Shown here piece by piece: positions 35,007 to 46,500 of a stretch of 64,000 nucleotides of DNA. A program made the position numbers and the translations under genes. Source of the stretch: Oasisia sp. SBJ-2009 (taxonomy: Eukaryota; Annelida; Polychaeta; Sabellida; Siboglinidae); assembly GCA_964017155.1 (NCBI GenBank), contig OZ024858.1:29115687-29179686 (forward strand), in the 5' to 3' direction. Every line of letters begins with the position of its first letter. Position 1 is the stretch's first letter. The notes below the pieces were generated by a model. It was not told the origin of the DNA, did not search any database, and saw only the letters and a program-made list of their open reading frames with translations.

Positions 35007-38000
35007 ATGGCTTCGGATGATCTCAGTTATGTTTGTTTACTAGCATTTTCAATTTGCTTTGGTCCCGTACTTAAACGTACTGTCGGATATAGGAATAAAC
35101 AGTTATTATCCAGTGGCATAGGGCTAATAATCGTAGTGTTGTGGTGCAGACGAAATGTTTTACATTCGCTGGTAGCCGCATTTATCAACAGCTTGATCAT
35201 CAAGTTCCTGTCACCGAAGTGAGTTTATCACCTATTATCGCTCTCCTCAATGTGCCGGTGCCGATGTACCATGCTTTGAGTTCAGGAAGACTTCGTTATT
35301 TGGCGTCAACACATGTCGTCCTAATTACAGTCTACAGTCTGAACGAGAATGAAGATTTTTACATGTGTTACATGCACTGTGTTGAATGCGAATGGGTCAA
35401 TATACAGACATCCCACCAGTGTATCCGTCTTCCTTATATTACTACAAGACAGTGAGTTGAAGACATCAGACAGATCAGCCACACTTTGTCATCTGTCATA
35501 GACACAACAAGTGCAATTTAGTTGGAGCACCGTGTGATGATATTACAATTACATGCAAGCGTCCTGAATAGTTTTTAAGCTAGATGTGGCGCTATATAAG
35601 TTTATTTTATTTATATTTATTTATTTAAGTGTAGATTAGAATGATTAATGACCTACAGAGTACAGTACAGGCCAAGCAATCATCTAATGACAGTAATATA
35701 CTAGCTTATTTTTGCACATTTTCACTGTATTCAGTCATTATTCTGTATACAACTGTACTAAGCAAAATTGCATGATGCTGATAAGTTGATATTGTGTCTA
35801 TGGGATGTAATCTGACCCTTTCAGATCATGTCATTGGATCAGCTTTGCCTGGTGTTTCGGCTACCTGGCGTTCTTTCGTACAACGTCTTACTTTGGTTTG
35901 CCTGCGGTAGAGCCACTGGCTAATGCAGTTCAGCTGATATTGACACTGAAAGTACGTATGCAGACAATGGTGGTGGTTGTGGTATCATATTGTGGCAGGT
36001 GTTGTTTTCTAATCATTTCACTACATCTAACAGCTCTGCCTTATTTATACCTTGATTTGAGTGAAAACACGGGTTTATTTGAGGGGTTTCTGTCAAGTAG
36101 AACATACAGTGATTCTAACAGATGTTGTGCTGCAATAAAAAAATATAATGCACATTTAATTTCTCACATAAGCCAAAATGGCATTTGATTGAACTGGTCT
36201 GCTAGGGGGTAAATTGTAAAGCACTTTGAGCAATCCAGAAGATTTGGTATAAGTATTTATTGTTTACGTTATACTTACTACTGGCAAGACAAAGCTTCAC
36301 AGAGATCACACGCATAATTCTAATTGTATCTCAGACAAATAGACACCTTCTGGATATTTTATAGCAGCATAAGTATACTTTCATAATACAAATATAATTG
36401 TGAATTGACGAAATATGTTTATTTCTTCACAGTTGATAGGCTTGGCATTTGAAGTACATGCAACATACAAGAACAAGCAGGCAGCCTCAGTGACATCAGA
36501 TGGCAGCACAGTCAGTTTACAGAACAGTTACCAGAACATCGACCCGAGCATTGTGGACATGATGTGCTACAGCTACTGCTACATTGGCTTGTTCACAGGT
36601 GTGCTGTTGCACAGTGTCTTGCCAGTGATGATGACGTGACCTGTCAATCAAATATCTGCAAAGCTAGTAGATGGCAAAGTTGTGAAAAACATGTTATAAA
36701 ATCATCCATTGCAGACTTCACAATGTGACATATTTGACACAATGACACCAGATGTCCCTCGTTTGTCAGAAAGGTTGCTACAAAGTCTATCACAAACAAA
36801 AATAAGTTGTTCATTGTGATAATGTGTTTTAAAGTTTCTTGTATCCAGTAACAATCAAAACAGCAGCTGATACCAGGAATCTCATGTCTTTTCTGAAGGT
36901 AGATTCATAAATCTTTCCTGATTAGACTGTCATTATTTAAGTTGTTGCACAACTTCAAGACAATGACGTCCTTGCTGTATGTCGAGGTCCCTACTACAAG
37001 TTCCGCACCTACGTGGACATGTTGCACCAACAGCGAGACATCCCCAACCTGAGGGACCTGATGCTGGCCCGCCTCAAGAGACTGCCCATCTACATCACTG
37101 CCTTCTTCATTGTGTCACACTACTTCACCATACAGGTACTTCACCATACAGGTACTTCACCATACGGTACTTCACCATACAGGTACTTCACCATACAGGT
37201 ACTTCACCATACAGGTACTTCACCATACAGGTACTTCACCATACAGGTACTTCACCATACAGGTACTTCACCATACAGGTACTTCACCATACAGGTACTT
37301 CACCATACAGGTACTTCACCATACAGGTACTTCACCATACAGGTACTTCACCATACAGGTACTTCACAGTACTTCACCATACAGATACTGTACAGTACTT
37401 TACCATACAGGTACTTCACCATACATGTACTTTACCATACAGGTACTTCACCATACAGGTACTGCACAGTACTTCACCATACAGGTACTTCACGGTACTT
37501 CACCATACAGGTACTTCACAATACTTCACCATACAGGTACTTCACCATACATGTATTTCACAGTACTTCACCATACATGTACTGCACAGTACTTCACCAT
37601 ACAGGTACTTCACGGTACTTCACCATACGGGTACTTCACCATACAGGTACTTCACCAATCACCATACAGGTACTTCACCAATCACCATACAGGTACTTCA
37701 CCAATCACCATACATGTACTTCACCATACAGGTACTTTATAGTACTTCACCATACAGATACTGCACAGTACTTTACCATACAGGTACTTCACCATACATG
37801 TACTTCATAGTACTTCACCATACAGGTACTGCACAGTACTTCACCATACTGGTACTTTACAGTAATTAACCATACAGGTTTCTCACAGTACTTCACCATA
37901 TAGGTACTTCAACATACAGTACTTCACCATACATGTACTTCACCATACATGTACTTCACCATATAGGTACTTCAACATACATGTACTTCACAGTACTTCA

Positions 38001-40557
38001 CCATACAGGTACTTCACCGACAGTACTTCACCATACAGGTACTTCACAGATAGTACTTCACCATATAGGTACTTAAACATACAGGTACTGCACAGTACTT
38101 CAAAATATACATACTTCACCATACAGATAGTTCACTATACAGGCACATCAGTGTTTCACCATATCAGACCTATAATGGGTACTTTACATTACTTCACCAT
38201 ACAGGTACTTTACTTCACTCTTCAAGCTATGAACGATATATTTAACTTTTTTGTTAAAGGTTTATCATTACTGTCTGGTAGTGTCATGCACTTGCTGTGA
38301 TTTGGCTGTGACATGTTTGCCTTGTATCCCTCAGTACGTGCAGACGGAGGAGTTCTCGACCCGTCCCTTCTGGCTGCGCCTGTTCTACATGTCTCCCATC
38401 TTTTTCGTCTTCCGCATGCGCTTCTACTGCGCTTGGATCCTCGCCGAGTGCATGTGTATGACAGCAGGCCTCGGGGCCTACCCTGTCGCCAGTCAGCCTC
38501 GCTGTGGCAAGGGCCCCACAGACTACCAGGCCCTGCAACTCAGGTCAGCTGTCCACCACTCACAGTTCTACGTTCTAGGTGTCGTGGTTATGTTACTTCC
38601 CAGTCGATGCAAGGATGGTTTATAATGCTATAGAAGTCTGTATCATGTTAGCTGTAATATGTTATAAGAATAATAACACGTTTTTTCTACAGTGCTAATT
38701 CCCGCATGGCGGATCGATGCGCTGTACAAGACATATAATAAATGTATTAAAAAATATAAATTATATAAATCAAATATTTTTTTTTTTAAGATGTACACTA
38801 GTAAACCTTTGTATGTAAATTATATAAATCAATTTAATATAAATTAAACACTGTTTTAGAGATGTATAATACTAAACCTCTGTAAATTATATACATTAAT
38901 ATAAAATTAAAACTTTACTAAATCTAAAATATATACAGTGATTAAAACGTGTATAACACTAAAAATTATATGCATTGTGGAAGTTAACTATACTATATAG
39001 TATCATGGAAGTTAAATATGTTATAGCGTCATGGAAGCTATTAACTTATATAGGAACTTACCTTTACTTTTCCACAGTGCTATCACCAGTAACTATCAAC
39101 TGTTGCCTAATAGTACAAGTGTGATCCGTGTGATGTGTTGATGGTGCAGTGAGGAGGAGCCTCCACACAAGGTGATGTATGACTTTGAGACGGTGCGCAA
39201 CATCCAGGAGTACGATTGTGAGTTCGCTGCGTCTGTGAGGGAGGGTCTACGCTCATGGAACACAACGGTTCAGTACTGGCTCGCCAGCAACGTCTACAGA
39301 CACCTGCCAGTGAAGTCATCTGCACTCAAGTAAGTAACTGTGTTTAATTATGTACGTAATATTTATAAAATATATTGTATTGCTGTATTTACATGTTTAC
39401 AGTAAATATATATGCTACATATAACAATGTAGATTACACGCATGTCTGAATATTCATGTTTATGGTGACATACATGTCAGGACTGGTAGAAACAGTAAAA
39501 TTTTCTATAATTTATTATGTTACACTGAACTGGGATCAGTGACACTGTGTCTGACAACTTGGTAGCAAGAAGAAATGGCTGTTTTGATGACTTGTTCAGC
39601 CATGCCTGGAGATGTACCATAGCCTTTGTGTTTTATATAGCTAATTTACGATTTGGTATGTTTACATAATTGCCATGGTCAGTTTTGGCACTCTTTTCAG
39701 TATCGTATTGTGTTTGCAATGTTGCCATAACGTTGGGGGTGATTGCATATTATCATTCTATTCACTATTGTGTTGCATGTGTGAGGGTTGCCATGACGAT
39801 GGGGGTGAGTGCCTACTGGCACTCTATTCACCATCACATTGTGTGTTTGCAGGGTTGCCATGACGATGGGGGTGATTGCATACTGGCACTCTATTCACCA
39901 TCACGTCGTGTGTTTGCAGGGTTGCCATGACGATGGGGGTGAGTGCCTACTGGCACTCTATTCACCATCACATTGTGTGTTTGCAGGGTTGCCATGACGA
40001 TGGGGGTGAGTGCCTACTGGCACTCTATTCACCATCACATTGTGTGTTTGCAGGGTTGCCATGACGATGGGGGTGAGTGCCTACTGGCACTCTATTCACC
40101 ATCACGTTGTGTGTTTGCAGGGTTGCCATGACGATGGGGGTGAGTGCCTACTGGCACTCTATTCACCATCACATTGTGTGTTTGCAGGGTTGCCATGACG
40201 ATGGGGGTGAGTGCCTACTGGCATGGCATCCACCCCGGCTACTACCTCAGTTTCCTCACCGTCCCACCGACCATGATGGTCAACGAAATGTTCGCCGCGA
40301 GATTCCGCGACGGTCAATCGCCACGGCAACAGAAGCTGTTTGATTGGCTGTGCTGGTTCTTCAAGATGCGGGTGTTTGAGTACATGTGCATGGGCTTCCT
40401 TCTGCTCAGCTTTGAGGCGACTGTCGGCTACTGGAGCAGTGTCTACTTCGTGTGGCACATCTGGCTGGGGGTGATGTTGGTGACAGGAGCCCTGCTCGCC
40501 CCAAGTAGGACTCGGGTGGGACAGGAGAGTGCTGGGGCACAACGGAAGACTGATTAG
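35007..40557 (+). CDS. MBOAT7: Lysophosphatidylinositol acyltransferase (LPIAT1)
   Basis: Exons 35007-35218, 35825-35951, 36433-36598, 36987-37135, 38335-38543, 39150-39329 and 40188-40557 join in phase to 470 aa, against 472 in human MBOAT7. This membrane-bound O-acyltransferase of the ER transfers polyunsaturated acyl chains, chiefly arachidonoyl, to lysophosphatidylinositol. Family blocks are clear: EPLANAVQLILTLK, MMCYSYCYIGLFTG, MSPIFFVFRMRFYCAWILAE, LGAYPVAS, then the MBOAT core. The conserved Asn is N325 (SWNTTVQYWL) and the catalytic His is H360 (SAYWHGIHPGYYLSF). The C-terminus KMRVFEYMCMGFLLLS is also characteristic. Several hydrophobic spans fit a polytopic membrane protein. Start: the ATG at 35007 (MASDDLSYV) matches the family start better than the in-frame ATG at 34950. 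Introns 4 and 6 carry junction-spanning minisatellites. Confidence 0.96.
37120..38215 (+). repeat. 16-bp minisatellite copied from the MBOAT7 exon 4 donor junction
   Basis: The exon ends ...TACTTCACCATACAG at 37135, followed by GTACTT. From here the 16-bp unit GTACTTCACCATACAG repeats about 60 times: near-perfect to about 37370, then with increasing drift and shorter variants (GTACTTCACA) to 38215. Every good copy recreates CATACAG|GTACTT, so the true donor is the first of dozens of near-identical ones. 16 is not a multiple of 3. Confidence 0.95.
39715..40187 (+). repeat. 67-bp minisatellite copied from the MBOAT7 last-exon acceptor
   Basis: About seven copies, with acceptors spaced 67 bases up to the real one at 40187. 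Each holds 36 bp of exon start (GGTTGCCATGACGATGGGGG then TGAGTGCCTACTGGCA) plus 31 bp of intron ending TGTTTGCAG. The inner copies are nearly identical; the two most distal (about 39715-39850) are clearly diverged. The exon piece contains GGG|GTGAGT, a consensus donor, so each unit could define a 19-nt pseudo-exon. Confidence 0.95.
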
Positions 40558-41984
40558 CATTAGATGATGGAATCTATTTTTACACAGGTCTATGTATACA
40601 TTTGTTATAAGAATCGTTAGCGTTGAACTCTCACCAGCTGTAGTTTCCTGGGACCATTCCGTTGTTGTCTGGGCACCATGTCACTAATATAATGAGCTCA
40701 AGGGGAAAATATCACTAAAGTGATTATGGTGTTAAATTTTAGTTAATTTTAAGGAGTTGTTGTTTACAGAACTGTCATATATTTGGTTGGAATTTTGTTC
40801 CAACAACCGTAAAGTTTTGGCGGTTCTATTCCCCAGTGACGACTACAATTTGTATTTAATCAAGGAGACTATTTCAGTGACACACCAGCAGCGTGTCCTG
40901 CTGTTGAGTTTTCATTATACAAAATTCTTGTGTGGTGTCAATGAAATTTGAGGAGCAAACTCTAGGTTAGCTGCTCATAAAAGTATTGGTGAAATGGTGT
41001 CCAGACAGTACTTGACCATGTGTGTGGAGCCTTAGTGTGGACGTGTGGTGAAAATGTACATTATTTTTAAATAATATGTCTGATCACAGATGCACTTGAC
41101 AGATCCATGCATTAGTGTTAAGCACAAATGACTTACAAATAGAAATCCTGTGTGAGTTAACTTCTGCTGTATAACAGGCACAAGTTTTATGTTCCATTTT
41201 ACATCAAACATTTATTTTATTATTCATAACCTTCCTGTGCTATAGTCATGGATTTTAAAATATTTATTTGAGCTGATCATAGAGGAACACACAGAATCCT
41301 TTGATCAGAACCGTCCTAAGGTAAGGTATTACCGGTAATTATTTATCACTTACGTTTTAGTTATTAACATATGACCTACATAGTTATAACAATATCCAAA
41401 CACTATCGACTGATACAGCAATTACAGAAAGGATTAATTCACAGTCACTGTTGTTGAATGAAGTTATTGGCTCTGCACAGTAGTTTGTTGGAGACAAAAC
41501 TTATGTGGTCATACAGGGAACATTTTCACACGTTATTAGTTGTGACAGAGGTGAAAGGTCACCACTAGAACATGTCTATCTCCCTATTTGTAAATGTGCC
41601 CAACTTTGCTGTGGTGTTGTTTTCCCATTTGCAAAGTTCAATGCAAATGTTCCCAAATGTCATACACCCAACTGCCGTTTTCTGTGAATGTCCCTTTATC
41701 ATAATTTCTAAGGATATAAATGTGAAACACCACCAGGACAAAATGTAACTAATCTGACAGGTTTTATTTAATATGTTTTTGGATAGTGATGAAAATGCAT
41801 TCAAATTCTGCTATTGAATTAAATGTAATAATTTGTAGTGTAACATAGTTTATTGATTATATTGTGTCATGTCGTGTGATCATGCCGTAGTGATTCCCTG
41901 ATGTTTGCCAGTTGTATCATCAGTGTGTGTAAATGATTTGTTCCTGTCACATTTGCCAGAGTTTATTGTTGTTGAGTGGCACAA
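40558..41984 (+). other. MBOAT7 3' UTR
   Basis: About 1.4 kb from the TAG stop to the first convincing polyadenylation signal. No other gene recognised. Confidence 0.55.
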
Positions 41985-41990
41985 AATAAA
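41985..41990 (+). terminator. MBOAT7 polyadenylation signal
   Basis: AATAAA in ACAAAATAAAGT, with a T-rich stretch (TTTATTCTGTATTTTG) after it. Confidence 0.55.
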
Positions 41991-43336
41991 GTACATTTAT
42001 TCTGTATTTTGCTATTGACAGTCATGACATTCATTACCAGTGAAAGCCACATTGGGATGACCAGTGTTTGTCTGCCCCAAAGACTGTATTCAGCCACTGT
42101 GTGTTGGACAACGTAAAAATGAGAAAAATTAACCTTGGGTGCCCATGACACTTCAGACATTTTCAAAATGATCGTTTGATCAGACACTAATTATTAGTTA
42201 TTTGTTTTTAATAATTACATTTTTACAATTACACTCGTTTGATCACGCACCAATTGTTAGTTATCTTGTAAAAACAAAAAACTTTCACCAACAACGATAT
42301 AAACCCCTACTAACAGCATGGATAGTGAAATATTCTCAGTCAGCTGATGAAATCAAAATTAATTATTTTCAGGTGTCCACCTGCAAACAGTCATCATGAT
42401 AGACAGATTATATTGCTTTGTTCTTTTGGATTTCAGTAATGTCAACTCAGATATGTGCATCTTGTGAAACTAGGAACAAACCAGTAAAACACCAACATAA
42501 ATCCATATGTTGAACTTGCTGGACAAACTAAGGTGTGTTGACTGGCTCATACAGTACACCATCACTGGCCAAAATATTCACAAGTTGCTTTTGGGGTGTG
42601 GTTTAAACTGATGATCCGTATCTTGTATACCTGTCAGACTGGCAAACTAAAGACCACAGGTAAACCACAGAATAGGCATACGTGCATTTACCAATTTTAA
42701 CATGTTGACACACAAGTTTTTAAATATTCCAATTTAATTAACTTCCTACACAAGTATAATTACCATAAAGACAAATTGACAACCCATCACAGTAAGTTGC
42801 AACTTAGTTACAAACCAGAGCCTAAACACACACCCCTTGATGAATAAGCACAAAAAACTATTTCAAAGATAAAAGGAAAGCTTCCTTGGAATGGAAAATA
42901 TGTTTCCCTGCACATTTATCCCTGTACACAATCACAATTTAAATAAACATTTACCAAATGAGTGTAACACAGATTTGAATTCTTCAATCTATAAACTAGT
43001 TGTTTTGCGATATATACAAGTTTCAATTTGACATATTGAATATTTATATGCCCATGGCTTAAACCATCAAATAAGCATCACTTGTGAACATAATTTGCTT
43101 GAATATTACCAATACAAACACTTTTTGCATGCAGAAACAAGGATAAAGTTACACTTTTGTAAGAGTAAATTCTTGCATATGGCTGTATCAAGGTCACAGC
43201 TACATTGCACTTTGAGCATCTTGTCTGGTAAACATACTCATTCTACACTTCCTCAACTTCTGTGGAAAGCATTCAGCAATGTAACAGTAATTACTTAAGA
43301 CTGCTCACTCATTCACACCCACTGCTGAGGCAGATA
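41991..43336. other. Convergent intergenic region MBOAT7/HAP40
   Basis: AT-rich, no coding homology. The two genes point towards each other here. Confidence 0.5.
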
Positions 43337-43342
43337 TTTATT
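43337..43342 (-). terminator. HAP40 polyadenylation signal
   Basis: AATAAA on the minus strand in GGTGAATAAATATCTG, followed by GT-rich CAGTGGGTGTGAATGAGTG. It lies 220 bases past the HAP40 stop. Confidence 0.65.
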
Positions 43343-43560
43343 CACCTGAAGCAACGTGGAGTGGACAAAATGGCGCAAGCCTCGAAGCAGCAGTAGGAGG
43401 ACTACAGAACAAGTCAGATGTTCCACCCACAGTGCCACGCCATCCAATAGTTCGTGTGAGTCGATCTACCAGTCGGGACACCAGAGTCTCCCTCACAACT
43501 CTGTGAAAGTATCACTCGATCCTCCTTGACTAGTTATTGGTCCAGTTCTGCGGCAACGTG

Positions 43561-46500
43561 TCAGAGCTCTCCTGATGGGTGGGTCTGCTCTTGAACCACC
43601 AGGTGGAGCAGCTGGTTCTGTTCGGTGCTGAGCAGGGGCCACAGCTCCACCTGGAGGGAGCGCAGTGAATCCATGTCATGTGACTGGCAAGCCATCTACA
43701 AAAAAAAAAAAAAAATAATACAGTATGTTGAGACATTGGTTGTGCCATTACACCTGCCAAGTCTCTCTGTGCAGGTATAAACCTCACTTCTCAGGTCCAC
43801 TTGCAAGTGTTCATTTCTATTTTTATTCCAAAAGTTATTGCCTGGTCTGTAAGAACTTCTCTGGGAACAATTCAGCATGGTAAAATTACTGTATAAAGAC
43901 TGTATTAATAATATTTATACTGTGGTAGTCACCAGTTGGCAGCACTGCACATCACATACTAACTACCCCTTCCACACACCACCGCATACACACCCGCCCC
44001 ACTATACAAACCCCCATACCAAGCGCGCCACACAAGATCACAGAGTTAGGGACAAACCAATCCAGACTCAAGGTCTATACGGAGACCACACCCATCGGGC
44101 AGACATCTGGAGCAAGCGTAAGGAGCAACATAAGTCATTTCGCTATTGCCGTCCGCTCTTTACCACAATACCTAAAACTTCAAAATAAACCCCTCTGCAC
44201 TGTTTACAAATACTAAATGAATACACCAAAGAATATGTATAATAGAAATACAGTAAATAAAAATAGCCAACACTTTACCACAGATTGTTCACCCACAGGC
44301 AGGTACTATATCTATTTAATACCATTTATTTCCAGATACTAGTTTGTCAGTTTCCTGATCCAAGGCAATGTGGAATAACCAAACGGGTCATTTATTCTAC
44401 TGGTAACTGGAAGATTTGAAGCCTGATTTTCTTAATTGAGAGTCCAATTTTCAAACCTCAGAAAAGTCACTTGTTGTCTACATACCACAACAGACTGCAG
44501 AAGCAGGAACAAGTCAGCACTGAGACAGTTGACCTTTGACTATGTACCACAACAGACTGTAGAAGCAGGAACAAGTCAGCACCAAGACAGTTGACCTTTG
44601 ACTACGTACCACAACAGACTGTAGAAGCAGGAACAAGTCAGCACCGAGACAGTTGACCTTCGACTACATACCACAACAGACTGTAGAAGCAGGAACAAGT
44701 CAGCACCGAGACAGTTGACCTTTGACTACATACCACAACAGACTGTAGAACCAGGAACAAGTCAGCACTGGGGCAGTTGACCTTTGACTACGTACCACAA
44801 CAGACTGTAGAAGCAGGAACAAGTCAGCACTGAGACAGTTGACAGTGACGTCATCATCAGTCGTCTGCCAGGCGTACTTCTCGAGAGTCTGGGCGTGCTC
44901 AGGACGGATGCGCTGGGGTGTTGGCTGCAGGCACACAAGATGTGATTGTCTCGCTTCATACAGCTCATGCTCTATATCAGGCTCACACTACTGCCCTCTG
45001 CCTCTTGCTGGTTATGCCAGACAGGTAAACATGTGAGACTTCTGGCAAAAACTTTTCCTAACAAATAGGTAACTGACAAGTGACTATTTATCAGTAAGGG
45101 TAAGTGAGAAACAGGGATTTCTTTGGGATGTTTGATGTGATTTGGCAAGCGCGTATGATTTCTGGTAAAAAATATCCTATCAAAAGTAACAATTTATTTA
45201 TGCAGGTAAGGTAGAAACATTTAGGAAGTGTTTGAGATCTCTGGTACGTATGACGACCTTTTTCCACACGCAACTTAGCTAGTTTTGTAAAATAATTAGT
45301 TCACAGGCCTTAAATCCCTTCTGTACAATCTGTACAAACAGACTACTGCTGTGAGAGGTGTGACTGTGTGAGAGGTGTGACTGTGTGAGAGGTGTGACTG
45401 TGTGAGAGGTGGGACCGTATGAGAGGTGGGACCGTGTGAGAGGTGTGACCGTGTGAGAGGTGTGACCGTGTGAGAGGTGTGACCGTGTGAGAGGTGTGAC
45501 CGTGTGAGAGGTGTGAGAGGTGTGACCGTGTGAGAGGTGTGACCGTGTGAGAGGTGTGACCGTGTGAGAGGTGTGACCGTGTGAGAGGTGTGACCGTGTG
45601 AGAGGTGTGACTGTGTGAGAGGTGTGACCGTGTGAGAGGTGTGACTGTGTGAGAGGTGTGACTGTGTGAGAGGTGTGACCGTGTGAGAGGTGTGACCGCG
45701 TGAGAGGTGTGACTGTGTGAGAGGTGTGACCGTTTGACAGGTGTGACTGTACTAGATTTACCCTCACCTGAAGCAGCATGAGCAGCAGCACTCGGGTGAT
45801 TTCACACCTGGCCAGGACGTCACAGAAGGCTCCTGTCAGTTTGCCGTTGCTGAGGAGACTGCCCCGTTCCTGGGCTAGGTACGCCATCTCTGTGAGGACG
45901 GACAGGGCACCCTCATAGTCACCTACAAGAACAAACCAGGCTGTGAACACTGCCACACTTATTCTAATCTACGAAACCACTTTAATGAGTAACTACTACC
46001 ACTGTAATGTAAACTAAAGTACGCCTTTCAAAAAAATTAACAAACCATACATGAAATGAGATTGAAGACAGTTATATTCATGAATATTTTCAAATATAAA
46101 GATCTATTTTAGTAACTTAAATTAATATTACTGAACTATAACCACATCATTATACATGACAGTGTACACAATATTAGTGACTGTGTAACACATGAAACTA
46201 TACACTTGCAATCAAAGTGAAATGAAGTATGACAAGCATATTTACTTTGTTTATTGTAGTAGAAATCACACAGACATTTAACAACGGGGTGGTCTTTACT
46301 TACAACAGAAGAATAAAGACACAGTCTAATGAACGTACATGTGTCGATCTTGCAAGAAGCGACCTGTCCGAGAGACGTCAGACAGTCCAGAGGATGCTGA
46401 AAGAGACAGTTCTCGGTGTCACCACGGCACAGTGTCACAGTGTCACAGTCAAGTACACATGAGGGCACAATTAGTTCTAAAGTTACTGATGAAACATGCC

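Noticed and set aside
36979..37869. 296-codon frame continuing MBOAT7 exon 4
   Set aside because: Read-through into the 16-bp donor array; MBOAT7 homology stops at the donor and resumes at 38335.
45279..45767. HTSHTVTPLTRS repeat protein extending HAP40 exon 8
   Set aside because: Intron read-through into the 17-bp array; HAP40 homology continues at 44924 instead.
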